Part shown: positions 1 through 6,900 of the stretch, piece by piece
Layout: each line of letters begins with the position of its first letter
How positions within the stretch are numbered: position 1 is the first letter of the stretch
Assembly (NCBI GenBank): GCA_900550595.1
Contig: URTB01000046.1
Coordinates: forward strand, 1-8,828
Direction: 5' to 3'
Length of the DNA: 8,828 nt
Source: an uncultured Collinsella sp.
Lineage (GTDB): Bacteria; Actinomycetota; Coriobacteriia; Coriobacteriales; Coriobacteriaceae
Made by a program: the position numbers and the translations under genes
The notes under the pieces: model-generated
The model's input: the letters and a program-made list of their open reading frames with translations, nothing else
The model's database searches: none
What the model was told of the DNA's origin: nothing

Positions 1-2
1 AC

Positions 3-407
3 ATTCCGCTGCTCATGTCACCGGATGGCCGCCGCCTTTCCAAGCGCGACCGCGATCTGGACCTGGGCGAGCTACGCGCCCGCTTTGGCACGCCCGAGGC
101 ACTGCTGGGCTGGCTCGCCGGGCAAACGGGCATCGCGCCGGACACCACGCCGCGCTCTGCCGAGCAGCTGGTCGAGCACTTTAGCTGGGACGTTATCCGC
201 GCACACCGGGAGAACATCGTTATGGATGAAAGGACAGGCATGCAACAGACGGCAGCCCACCCTGACGAGCACCTCGATAGCGACATTGCCAAAGTATCAA
301 CAACCCATCTTTCGCCAGAGGGGTTCGATGCGTTCTGCGAAATACTTGACTCTCCCACGCCTGAAGCTGCGAAAACGTTACTCGAGCGCAAGCCGGCTTG
401 GGAGTAA
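3..407 (+). CDS. gluQ: Glutamyl-Q tRNA(Asp) synthetase-like protein, C-terminal part, with DUF1778 antitoxin-like tail (5' partial)
   Basis: The reading frame is open from the left edge. The first ~75 visible residues match the end of a class I glutamyl-tRNA-synthetase-like enzyme: IPLLMSPDGRRLSKRD carries the KMSKR-type ATP-binding loop (LSKRD), followed by a short helical region ending in FSWDVIRAHRENIV. Short GluQRS enzymes, which attach glutamate to queuosine in tRNA(Asp), normally end soon after this point, whereas a full GluRS would have a long anticodon-binding domain. Here about 60 more residues follow. Their last ~35 (THLSPEGFDAF... to LLERKPAWE) resemble the C-terminal arm of DUF1778/TacA antitoxins. 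The antitoxin's N-terminal ribbon-helix-helix domain is missing and no acetyltransferase toxin follows. The catalytic HIGH motif lies outside the window, so GluQRS rather than truncated GluRS is an inference. Confidence 0.75.
   Translation: MPLLMSPDGRRLSKRDRDLDLGELRARFGTPEALLGWLAGQTGIAPDTTPRSAEQLVEHFSWDVIRAHRENIVMDERTGMQQTAAHPDEHLDSDIAKVSTTHLSPEGFDAFCEILDSPTPEAAKTLLERKPAWE
240..407 (+). CDS. Possible internal start: 55-residue DUF1778-like antitoxin remnant, same frame
   Basis: Within the synthetase-like frame, an ATG at 240 is preceded by AAAGGA (229-234) with 5 bases between. The string GAAAGGACAGG found here also precedes the ATG of the gene at 7822, so it looks like a functional ribosome binding site in this genome. 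Starting here gives 55 residues. The last ~35 resemble the toxin-neutralising arm of DUF1778 antitoxins (LSPEGFDAF, EILDSPTPEAA, LLERKPAWE). The DNA-binding ribbon-helix-helix part, normally about the first 45-50 residues, is absent. It could be a free antitoxin fragment, the decayed end of a former toxin-antitoxin locus, or only a tail of the upstream enzyme. That it is expressed separately is inference. Confidence 0.35.
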   Translation: MQQTAAHPDEHLDSDIAKVSTTHLSPEGFDAFCEILDSPTPEAAKTLLERKPAWE

Positions 408-459
408 ATCCCTTAACAAATCGGTTTTGGTTCGCCACGAAGCTCATTCGTCCGCGCCC

Positions 460-1185
460 CTACACGACGTCCCAGGGCTGGAGCTCGTCGCCCAGGCGAA
501 CGATACAGTCGTAGAGCACGGTGTGGCGCTCGGCCGGGTTGGCATCCCGATGAAAATGCCCGTAATACCAGCGTTTGTAGTCCAAGCGGTCTTCCAGCTC
601 ATCGAAAAATGCCGTAAGCCGATCAACGGCGGGGCAATTCCAGCCGGGCGCCGGATAGAGCGTGGGCGAAAGCATGCGCGTAGAGCAGGTGTGGGTGACC
701 ACGTAGTCGACCTTCCAGCCCACGCTGTCGAGCTTTGTCCGTGCCTCCTCAAAGTTGCGCTCGTCCGGCAATTCCTGCGGCCACCAGCTGGAATACGGAA
801 TGCGGTATTCCTTGTCCACGCTCGTGGCGCCGCCCATAGTAAAGACCGTTGAGCCGTCGAGCTCAAAAACCTCGCCGCGCGTCAGGCGCCGTATGGGAGA
901 GGTATCCGACAGGCGCTGCGTCAGCCCACCGTGCCACAACTCCATGGGGCGCTCCGCCCAGTGATCGAAACGCTCGTGGTTGCCGTCGACGAACAGCACG
1001 GTATAGGGACGCGACTCCAGCCAAGCGATATCGACACACTCCTCGGCAGAGAAATCCCAGGGAAAGCCAAAGTCGCCCGCGACAATCAGATAGTCGTCGC
1101 TCGTCAGGCTATCCCCAAGGTCCCAGTCGCGCAGCTTTTGCATGTCGAGGCCGCCATGAATATCGCCCGTCACATAGACCGTCAT
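460..1185 (-). CDS. Calcineurin-like metallophosphoesterase (241 aa)
   Basis: All signature motifs of the two-metal calcineurin-like phosphoesterase fold are visible in order: GDIHG (7-11), GDFG (37-40), GNHE (68-71), the histidine in VVTHT (H165) and GHFH (209-212). The enzyme should therefore be catalytically competent and hydrolyse a phosphomonoester or phosphodiester, but the motifs do not tell whether the substrate is a protein, nucleotide or nucleic acid. There is no signal peptide or membrane segment, so it is probably cytoplasmic. Its ATG overlaps the stop of the upstream phosphoesterase gene in an ATGA, and no good ribosome binding site precedes it, which suggests translational coupling. 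The family is common in phages and in bacterial accessory regions. It converges on the synthetase-like gene with about 50 bases between. Confidence 0.88.
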   Translation of the reverse strand: MTVYVTGDIHGGLDMQKLRDWDLGDSLTSDDYLIVAGDFGFPWDFSAEECVDIAWLESRPYTVLFVDGNHERFDHWAERPMELWHGGLTQRLSDTSPIRRLTRGEVFELDGSTVFTMGGATSVDKEYRIPYSSWWPQELPDERNFEEARTKLDSVGWKVDYVVTHTCSTRMLSPTLYPAPGWNCPAVDRLTAFFDELEDRLDYKRWYYGHFHRDANPAERHTVLYDCIVRLGDELQPWDVV

Positions 1186-1820
1186 CGGATTACCACTTCC
1201 CTCTTGTAGATTTCGAGATCGTGCTCGACCTGCTCGTCACCCGTCGCGTTGACCCACCACGGCCATTTAACGCAACACACCGGCTCGTCTACCTGCGCAA
1301 ACCACGACCTGAGCTCATCCAGACTTACCGGGGCGTAGCTGTTAGCGTCCACGCCCACGTCATAGCGCAGCAGCCCCTGTCTGAGGTTGAACTTGTTGTA
1401 CGCGCCGCAGCAGCTGTGGATATGCCCGTGCAAATGCCAGCTGCCGTGCGACATACCCTGCCAGTCGGCCATGGGATAGTGGCTCAGCACGATTTTTTGG
1501 CGGTCGATCTTGAGTACGCAAATGGGCGGCTCGACGATAAAAGCATCCGCTACCGCAGGCTGCGTCCAGTCTTTGTCGTGGTTGCCGGGCAGTAGGTGAA
1601 CGCGCTTACATGCAATGCTTTTGCGCAGCTCGTAGGCATCCTGGGCGGTCATCTTAAAGCTGAAATCGCCCAAGATGTAGAGCTCGTCATCCGCAGCGAC
1701 CTTGCTGTTAATGTTGGCGACCATGGCGTCGTTCATCTGCGCTACAGTCGACCAAGGCCTATCGCTAAGCCGTAGCATGTTCTCGTGCCCAAAGTGAGCA
1801 TCGCTGGTAAACCAGACCAC
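1182..1820 (-). CDS. Calcineurin-like metallophosphoesterase, phage-type (212 aa)
   Basis: This is a second metallophosphoesterase, distinct from its neighbour. Motifs, numbered from the GTG start: SDAHFGHEN (6-14), GDFS (51-54), GNHD (79-82), SHYP with H114, and HGHIH (131-135). The DxHFGHxN opening is typical of small phosphohydrolases found in phages and bacteria, with unknown natural substrate. I place the start at GTG 1820 because AGGAGG (1826-1831) lies exactly 5 bases upstream and the family usually begins just before the SDxH motif. The ATG at 1850 would add ten poorly conserved residues and has no such site. A 4-base overlap with the next gene and a 40-base gap to the membrane-protein gene upstream suggest one transcript of three genes. 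Confidence 0.87.
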   Translation of the reverse strand: MVWFTSDAHFGHENMLRLSDRPWSTVAQMNDAMVANINSKVAADDELYILGDFSFKMTAQDAYELRKSIACKRVHLLPGNHDKDWTQPAVADAFIVEPPICVLKIDRQKIVLSHYPMADWQGMSHGSWHLHGHIHSCCGAYNKFNLRQGLLRYDVGVDANSYAPVSLDELRSWFAQVDEPVCCVKWPWWVNATGDEQVEHDLEIYKREVVIR

Positions 1821-1860
1821 GGGGACCTCCTGTTGCTGCGGGACATCCATCCCTTAGGGC

Positions 1861-2100
1861 TTACCCTTCATTTTTCCATCCAAACGGGTCAAGCACCCAA
1901 AAAATCAGATCGAGCACGCCGCCGGTTATCATGGCGCCGGCAAGGGCCATGCAAACGTGCAGAGAGCTGACACTTCGGAGCACGTCGAACGGCCCCAGAA
2001 CAGCCAGCAGCGCGACCGCTGCGCCGGCAAGGCACAACGCGAAGCACGGCCCCGCGTCCTTGACGCACTTCTTTGCGAGATGCCTGGTGTTGTCACTCAT
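1861..2100 (-). CDS. Small two-helix membrane protein, hypothetical (79 aa)
   Basis: I do not recognise this family. From the ATG at 2100 the protein is 79 residues with a short basic N-terminus (MSDNTRHLAKK), two hydrophobic stretches at about residues 17-38 and 49-70, and an Asp/Lys/Glu-containing C-terminus. This predicts a small inner-membrane hairpin with both ends probably in the cytoplasm. AAGGAG lies about 10 bases upstream of the ATG, or 7 upstream of an adjacent in-frame TTG, so the exact start is uncertain by one codon. The frame stays open further upstream, but that part is Cys- and Arg-rich with no family signal and is probably not translated. The gene lies 40 bases before the phosphoesterase pair in the same direction and is probably co-transcribed with it. 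I assign no function. Confidence 0.6.
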   Translation of the reverse strand: MSDNTRHLAKKCVKDAGPCFALCLAGAAVALLAVLGPFDVLRSVSSLHVCMALAGAMITGGVLDLIFWVLDPFGWKNEG

Positions 2101-2210
2101 CAATATCGAACTCCTTAGAGGGTCGTTGTTCAGGTACATGCCGCCGCGGCAGAGCAGGACGACAGGGTAAGTGTCACATGTCGTGCGGACACAGCTGAAA
2201 GCCCCCGCGC

Positions 2211-2250
2211 AAAAAACAGCGCGCCGCAGGATTCGTATCACCTGCGGCGC
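2211..2250 (-). terminator. Rho-independent terminator of the AAA/DUF4143 ATPase gene
   Basis: A perfect 10-bp stem, GCGCCGCAGG / CCTGCGGCGC, with a 10-base loop is followed on the minus strand by GCTG and then six Ts (2211-2216). It lies about 140 bases past the ATPase stop codon and before the membrane-protein gene, insulating the phosphoesterase cluster from the island transcript. The T tract starts 4 bases after the stem, slightly later than ideal. Confidence 0.75.
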
Positions 2251-2254
2251 ACCG

Positions 2255-2289
2255 AAAATGATCCGCTTTCCTCCGTCCCCAACGGATCA
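2255..2289 (-). terminator. Weak upstream hairpin terminator in tandem with 2211-2250
   Basis: The perfect 7-bp inverted repeat TGATCCG / CGGATCA (2259-2265 and 2283-2289) can extend by two pairs. It is directly followed on the minus strand by TTTT (2255-2258). It would act just before the main terminator. The large loop makes it weaker. The remaining 100 bases up to the ATPase stop codon show nothing else I can name. Confidence 0.4.
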
Positions 2290-2386
2290 GCTGAGTTGGC
2301 GCCGCTTGACGGAAAGGAAGGAGCCGGCGGCGTCACGAGCTGCGGCAATGTCGCTAGGCATAGGAAACAGACGCGCTCCAAACGCT

Positions 2387-3682
2387 CTAAGCCCCAAGCC
2401 TACCCATTAAGAAATCGACTGCGGAAACGATTTTGATGCCGTCAATGTCGGTCGGATGGCTTCCCCGGCGAACAATGATGATCTTCTCGTAACCGCCGGT
2501 GATCTTCTCGAGCGACCTGAGCTCAAATGGACGCAATTCACGCTTGCGCGTCGCCTCCTCGTCAATCGACTCCGTGACCTGAATAAACTTACGATCCGAG
2601 CCGTCGCCGATCGCAACAAAGTCGATTTCAGCATCTCGAAGATGACCCGTGAAGACCTGGTATCCGTCATAGACAAGGCGATTGTAAATGGCATTTTCGA
2701 GAACACGCCCACTGTCGCTGCCGCGATACCCATCCAAGAAAGCTCGAAGTCCCAGATCCTCAATGTAGAATTTGCCACCGGTCTTCAAAATGTCCCGACC
2801 CTTAATATCAAATCGGCGCGCGTGCGAAAAGATATAGGTCTCCTCAAGGGCGGACACACAAGTGTCCACGACGCCGTGTGAGGATTTCGCCCCGTTCTCT
2901 GCCAGCGTTCCAACGATCTTATTAATTGATATCGGGTTTGAAATGTTATCAGCCAAGTAGGAAGTGACGCGGTCGAGCACACTCCTGCTCGTCACCGACC
3001 GTCTACCCCGACGGGCTTCGCGAGCCAAAATATCGCGCCCGACGATTGTCTGGTATGTGCTCCAGATATAGTCCTTCATTTCCTGCTCCGGCAGCTTTGA
3101 AGCAGCGAGGAACGGCAGGCCTCCAAACGTCAGATAGCGGTCAAGAAGATCGTCGAGTGCAACAATATCCTCCCGGCCAAAAACAGCAAGCCTATTCGTG
3201 ACGTCAGTCGGACCAAGAAAGTCGACATATTCCGAAAAAGCGAGCGGATGCATCCGAATCTCGACATACCTGCCCGAGATTAAGGTCGCAATCTCTGACG
3301 AGAGGAGAAAAGCATTCGAACCCGTAACATATATATCGCAGTCCCGGTCGACACGAAGTGCGTTAATCGTCTTCTCCCATCCGGCAACCTCCTGAAGCTC
3401 GTCGAAGAAGAGATAGCACCTCTTGCCCGCAGGCATTAGGCCGCCAACGTAGCGATAGAGCTCTCGCCAATCGCGCACACCCTCCAGCTCGAAAGATTCC
3501 ATTTTAAAGGTTAATAGGCATTCGGATGGCACGCCGCCATCCTCCAAATGATTGCGCATCATGTCCAGAAGCGTCGACTTGCCGCAGCGACGCATGCCCG
3601 TCACGACCTTAATGACATCCGCGTCACGAAAGGCAATCAATTTTTCGAGATATCGATTTCTAGGGACCATCCGGCTGTTCAT
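2387..3682 (-). CDS. AAA_14/DUF4143 family ATPase (431 aa)
   Basis: This is a typical AAA_14 + DUF4143 protein of about the usual length. Numbering from ATG 3682: Walker A GMRRCGKST (29-37), Walker B YLFFDELQ (90-97), sensor-like TGSNAFLL (120-127), then SGRY and PLAFSEY, characteristic of the family. A winged-helix-like middle follows. The C-terminal DUF4143 part has VLENAIYN (327-334), AEIDFV (about 351-356) and KFIQV (365-369), the spacing of a PD-(D/E)xK nuclease-like fold; whether it cuts DNA is unproven. These proteins are very numerous in gut anaerobes and their role is unknown, with mobile-element or defence links often suggested. I chose ATG 3682, preceded by GGGGCG; a GTG at 3712 would add ten residues but falls inside the operator repeats. 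Expression is probably controlled by the repeats at 3698-3769. Confidence 0.9.
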   Translation of the reverse strand: MNSRMVPRNRYLEKLIAFRDADVIKVVTGMRRCGKSTLLDMMRNHLEDGGVPSECLLTFKMESFELEGVRDWRELYRYVGGLMPAGKRCYLFFDELQEVAGWEKTINALRVDRDCDIYVTGSNAFLLSSEIATLISGRYVEIRMHPLAFSEYVDFLGPTDVTNRLAVFGREDIVALDDLLDRYLTFGGLPFLAASKLPEQEMKDYIWSTYQTIVGRDILAREARRGRRSVTSRSVLDRVTSYLADNISNPISINKIVGTLAENGAKSSHGVVDTCVSALEETYIFSHARRFDIKGRDILKTGGKFYIEDLGLRAFLDGYRGSDSGRVLENAIYNRLVYDGYQVFTGHLRDAEIDFVAIGDGSDRKFIQVTESIDEEATRKRELRPFELRSLEKITGGYEKIIIVRRGSHPTDIDGIKIVSAVDFLMGRLGA

Positions 3683-3697
3683 CGTTCGCCCCAATCT

Positions 3698-3769
3698 GCA
3701 AGTTTTTCTCACAGCATGACAAAAACTTGCGAATTATGCAAGTTTTTCTTACAAGTGACAAAAACTTGC
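3698..3769. repeat. Operator-like array: four alternating copies of a 10-base element
   Basis: GCAAGTTTTT occurs at 3698-3707 and 3738-3747. Its exact reverse complement AAAAACTTGC occurs at 3721-3730 and 3760-3769. All four are perfect, in alternating orientation with spacers of 13, 7 and 12 bases. The half-units extend further: GCAAGTTTTTCT-ACA and TGACAAAAACTTGC each occur twice. The array covers the -35, spacer and -10 of the ATPase promoter and continues to just before its start codon. This is the layout of a cooperative repressor site. Autoregulation by the ATPase itself, or by an unlinked regulator, is inference. Confidence 0.8.
3733..3761 (-). promoter_or_regulatory. Sigma-70-type promoter of the AAA/DUF4143 ATPase gene
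   Basis: On the minus strand, TTGTCA (3756-3761) is separated by exactly 17 bases from CATAAT (3733-3738). Both boxes are 5/6 matches to consensus. Transcription would begin near 3726, giving a leader of about 43 bases before ATG 3682. Both boxes are interleaved with the 10-base repeats, so a protein bound to them would block RNA polymerase. A second TTGTCA at 3717-3722 lacks a matching -10. Confidence 0.65.
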
Positions 3770-3940
3770 AGAATCGTCTCCGGGTCATTTGCAACCGGAT
3801 TCAGGCGAGGCCACGCCAAGGCGCAGACAACGGACGACACTGGGCCGTGGAAGTCGCTTGCTATTGAGAGTACGTCTCCTCCCAACCACCTATAAAACGA
3901 GACCGGAAAGAAAAGCCGCCCAAAACACGAACGATCGATC

Positions 3941-3949
3941 TGTTATCCT
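3941..3949 (+). promoter_or_regulatory. Possible extended -10 promoter of the helicase gene
   Basis: TGTTATCCT fits an extended -10 (TGnTATnnT) and would start transcription about 30 bases before ATG 3985. There is no convincing -35. An alternative -10, TATAAA at 3891-3896, has TTGAGA at 3864-3869, but 21 bases apart. The rest of the stretch from 3770 to 3984 shows no gene. Confidence 0.25.
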
Positions 3950-3984
3950 GGCGCCAACATAGTCTTTCGAAAGGTTTGGCCGGG

Positions 3985-6861
3985 ATGACTACGCAGCAGC
4001 AGATTGATATTGAATTCGACTCGCTTGCACGCGAGAACGATTCACCCAAGCTCATCGCCAACTCGAAGGCGACAGGCGGAACACTACTATCCGTTATGAA
4101 GGAGCAGCTCTCAACCTGCGGCTCTTTTGACTTTTGCGTAGCGTTTGTTGCAGACGGCGGCCTTCAAATCCTGGTCGAGACGTTCCAGGAGCTCAAGCAG
4201 CGTGGCATTAAGGGCAGGCTGCTCACGTCCACCTATCTCAACTTCAACTCACCCGATGCCTTTCGCAAGCTCCTGGAATACGACAACATGGAAGTTCGCG
4301 TATTCCAGGGTAATCTGCATGCCAAGGGATACATTTTTGATAGGGGCGAAACCAGCACGGTCATCGTCGGCAGCTCCAACATGACGCAGACCGCTCTCAC
4401 CTGCAATAAAGAATGGAATGTGCTGTACCAGACTGTCGAGAACAGCCGCCTACTCAACGAACTGAGGGGCGAGTTCAATTCGTTGTGGAACGATACCTCA
4501 ACCATTACGCTTTCGCGAGAATGGATTGAGAACTACGCCGCGTATCGCTCGGCACGTCCGTCAAAGCCTAAATCGAAACCGACGTTCCGGGCAACTGTTA
4601 GCCCAGCCACGAACGACCTCGAAGAAATCAAGCCCAATAAAATGCAGCAGCGCGCCCTTGAGGCGCTCGGTGCAATCCACCGCAAGGACGAGACCCGCGC
4701 CCTGCTGGTCTCGGCAACCGGCACCGGCAAGACCTTCCTTTCGGCGTTCGACGTGCTCGCAACTAAACCCCGGCGCGTCCTCTTTCTTGCGCACCGTCGG
4801 CGCATTATCGACGCCTCCCGCGCAAGCTACGAACGCCTCTTAGGTAGTACCTATACGTTCGACACCTATCAAACTGGCAAGAATATAAGCAATGCTACCT
4901 GCGTGTTTGTCATGTGTTCTTCGGTCGCCAAACATCTGAGCGATTTCCGCTCCGATGAGTTCGACTACATCGTCATCGACGAGGCCCACCGCACGGGATC
5001 TCAGGGCTACCAATCCATCATGTCGCACTTTACGCCTCGGTTTTATCTGGGCATGACCGCTACACCCAATCGCACCGACGGCTATGACGTCTTTGCCCTT
5101 TTCAATCACGTCATCGCGTTCCAGATCACGCTGCAGGACGCTTTGGCCGAGGAGATGCTAGCCCCCTTCCATTATTTTGGCATTCACGATCTGGAAATTG
5201 ACGACGAAACGGTCGAAGATACCGCCTTGTTCGGACGCCTAACATCCGACGAGCGCGTGCGTCATATCACCGAGAAGATCGAAGAATATAGCGTCACCAA
5301 AAGCAACCGCAGGGGCTTAATTTTCTGCAATCGAAACGCCGAGGCCAAAGAACTGTCACACAAATTCAACGCTCTCGGATATCGAACTGTTGCGATTAGC
5401 GGTCAAGATCCCGATGAAGTCCGCGATGCCGTTATCAGCCGGCTTGAAGCCGGCGAGCTCGAGTACATCTTCTCGGTCGATATCATGAACGAAGGCGTCG
5501 ACATCCCCTCGCTCAATCAGATCATCATGCTTCGACGCACCGACTCCGCAATCATCTTTATTCAACAGCTCGGACGAGGTTTGCGCCTGAATGATGGCAA
5601 GGAATACGCACTGGTGCTTGACTTTATTGGCAACTACCAGAGCAACTTCTTGGTGCCAATCGCGCTTTCGGGTGACAAGACGTACAACAAAGATCGCCTG
5701 CGTCGTCTCGTCCAAGAGGGCGATTCGGCGATACCCGGATGCTCGACCGTGAGCTTCGATCGTATTTCCGAGGCACGCATTTACAAGGCCATCGACGGCG
5801 GCGATTTCACCTCCGTCAGGTTATTGAAAAACGAATATCTCGACTTGCGCCAAAAACTCGGCAAGATTCCCTCGCTGCTCGAATTTGATCGTAACGGCTC
5901 CATCGATCCGCTGCTTATCTTCAAGAATAGCGGCCTGGGGTCCTATCACGCATTTCTTTCCAAATACGAGCCGGACTACACGGTTCAATTTACCTCTGAT
6001 CAGACCAAGATTCTCAAATTTATTTCTCAAAAACTTGCCGCGGGCAAGCGATTCGAAGACCTCTATTTGCTTCAAACGCTCGTCGAAGCCGGACACGAGG
6101 GCTACCGGCATATGCGCGAGGCTGCGCTTAGAAACTACCGCGCACAGCTTAAGGACAGCGCCGTTAGGTCGGCAATCGCAGTCCTTAAGGGCGACTTTGC
6201 CACTCCTAAGGATTTCGTTTCCCTGCTTATTGACGATGGAACCGGACCTCGTCTGACCGAAGCGTTCGCGACCGCCCTGCGCAACGCAGAGTTCAAGCGT
6301 CAGATTCTCGAGGTGCTGGATTTTGTCATTGCGCGCAACCGACTCGACTATGCCGAGACGTACGAAAACACAAATTTCGTTCTCAACGCCAAGTACACGT
6401 ACGAAGAGGTTTGCCGCTTGATGAACTGGGAAAAGAACATCAACGGCCAAAATCTTGGCGGCTATTTCTACGACGAGAAGACCAATACATTCCCCGTATT
6501 TATTAACTATGACAAGGCACCCGACATTAGTGAGTCAATTCAGTATGAAGACCGCTTTGTTTCGCCGAGTAAGCTCATCGCAATCTCGAAGGGCAACCGT
6601 ACGCTTAACTCTCCCGAGATTCAGCGTCTGCGGGCATGGCCAGGAAACAGTCTGAAGACGTATTTGTTTATGCGTAAGAACAAGGACGATAAGGGTGGTA
6701 AGGAGTTCTATTTCTTAGGCGAAATGCATCCGACCGGCAAGTTCGAAGCCATTAAAACTAAGAGCGGCGACAACGCCGTCGAAATCGAATATGAGCTCAA
6801 TGCGCCCGTGAGGCAGGACATTTACGAGTTTATGCTCAGCGATTTGAGCGAGGCCGAGTAA
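3985..6861 (+). CDS. PLD-nuclease/SF2 helicase/DUF3427-like fusion protein (958 aa)
   Basis: Numbering from ATG 3985. Residues ~20-180 form a phospholipase-D-type nuclease domain with one complete HKD motif (H112, K114, D119, then GSSN 129-132). A single motif implies that two subunits build one active site, as in BfiI-type enzymes. Residues ~215-560 are an SF2 helicase of the type I/III restriction (ResIII) kind: Walker A SATGTGKT (243-250), DEAH (332-335), TAT (358-360), EGVD (503-506) and QQLGRGLR (527-534). The C-terminal ~400 residues end in conserved-looking blocks (YTYEEVCRLMNW, NLGGYFYD, KEFYFLGE) that I assign to DUF3427. It probably translocates along DNA and cleaves or remodels it, in defence or repair. 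No methyltransferase gene is visible. The start is ATG with GAAAGG 10 bases upstream; a TTG at 3976 is too close to that site. Likely cytoplasmic. Confidence 0.9.
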   Translation: MTTQQQIDIEFDSLARENDSPKLIANSKATGGTLLSVMKEQLSTCGSFDFCVAFVADGGLQILVETFQELKQRGIKGRLLTSTYLNFNSPDAFRKLLEYDNMEVRVFQGNLHAKGYIFDRGETSTVIVGSSNMTQTALTCNKEWNVLYQTVENSRLLNELRGEFNSLWNDTSTITLSREWIENYAAYRSARPSKPKSKPTFRATVSPATNDLEEIKPNKMQQRALEALGAIHRKDETRALLVSATGTGKTFLSAFDVLATKPRRVLFLAHRRRIIDASRASYERLLGSTYTFDTYQTGKNISNATCVFVMCSSVAKHLSDFRSDEFDYIVIDEAHRTGSQGYQSIMSHFTPRFYLGMTATPNRTDGYDVFALFNHVIAFQITLQDALAEEMLAPFHYFGIHDLEIDDETVEDTALFGRLTSDERVRHITEKIEEYSVTKSNRRGLIFCNRNAEAKELSHKFNALGYRTVAISGQDPDEVRDAVISRLEAGELEYIFSVDIMNEGVDIPSLNQIIMLRRTDSAIIFIQQLGRGLRLNDGKEYALVLDFIGNYQSNFLVPIALSGDKTYNKDRLRRLVQEGDSAIPGCSTVSFDRISEARIYKAIDGGDFTSVRLLKNEYLDLRQKLGKIPSLLEFDRNGSIDPLLIFKNSGLGSYHAFLSKYEPDYTVQFTSDQTKILKFISQKLAAGKRFEDLYLLQTLVEAGHEGYRHMREAALRNYRAQLKDSAVRSAIAVLKGDFATPKDFVSLLIDDGTGPRLTEAFATALRNAEFKRQILEVLDFVIARNRLDYAETYENTNFVLNAKYTYEEVCRLMNWEKNINGQNLGGYFYDEKTNTFPVFINYDKAPDISESIQYEDRFVSPSKLIAISKGNRTLNSPEIQRLRAWPGNSLKTYLFMRKNKDDKGGKEFYFLGEMHPTGKFEAIKTKSGDNAVEIEYELNAPVRQDIYEFMLSDLSEAE

Positions 6862-6862
6862 C

Positions 6863-6900
6863 AAAAAGGAGCGGGCCGCCATGTGGCGCCCGTTCCTTTC
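6863..6900. terminator. Bidirectional terminator between the convergent helicase and NUDIX genes
   Basis: The left arm at 6865-6880 (AAAGGAGCGGGCCGCC) pairs with 6885-6899 (GGCGCCCGTTCCTTT). The stem is 15 bp with one G-T pair, a single bulged C and an ATGT loop. On the minus strand it ends in a run of five Ts followed by GTT; on the plus strand it ends in CCTTTCTT. It starts two bases after the helicase stop codon and abuts the NUDIX stop codon at 6901, so it probably serves both genes and is stronger for the NUDIX gene. Confidence 0.8.

Noticed and set aside
408..459. Small inverted repeat ACGAA / TTCGT between the convergent synthetase and phosphoesterase genes, considered as a terminator
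   Set aside because: Only 5 bp of stem and no T tract next to it. I see no convincing terminator in this gap.
25..852. Long plus-strand open frame (275 codons) across the synthetase tail and the first phosphoesterase
   Set aside because: It lies in another frame over the synthetase end and antisense to a gene with complete metallophosphoesterase motifs. Its translation is low-complexity Arg/Ala/Pro-rich with no family signal.
849..1595. Long plus-strand open frame antisense to both phosphoesterases
   Set aside because: A high-GC shadow frame. The minus-strand genes carry all catalytic motifs and a proper ribosome binding site.
1821..1850. ATG at 1850 as start of the second phosphoesterase
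   Set aside because: An AGGAGG lies inside this extension, 5 bases before GTG 1820, and the family normally begins there.
2101..2241. Upstream extension of the small membrane protein
   Set aside because: The added residues are Cys/Arg-rich with no family signal, they overlap the terminator hairpin, and AAGGAG sits just before ATG 2100.
3698..3769. Repeat array considered as a mini CRISPR
   Set aside because: The repeats are only 10 bases, alternate in orientation, have 7-13 base spacers and overlap promoter boxes. No cas gene is present.
5821..6450. 209-codon minus-strand open frame inside the helicase gene
   Set aside because: No ribosome binding site or recognisable domain, and it lies antisense to the continuous, well-supported nuclease-helicase frame.
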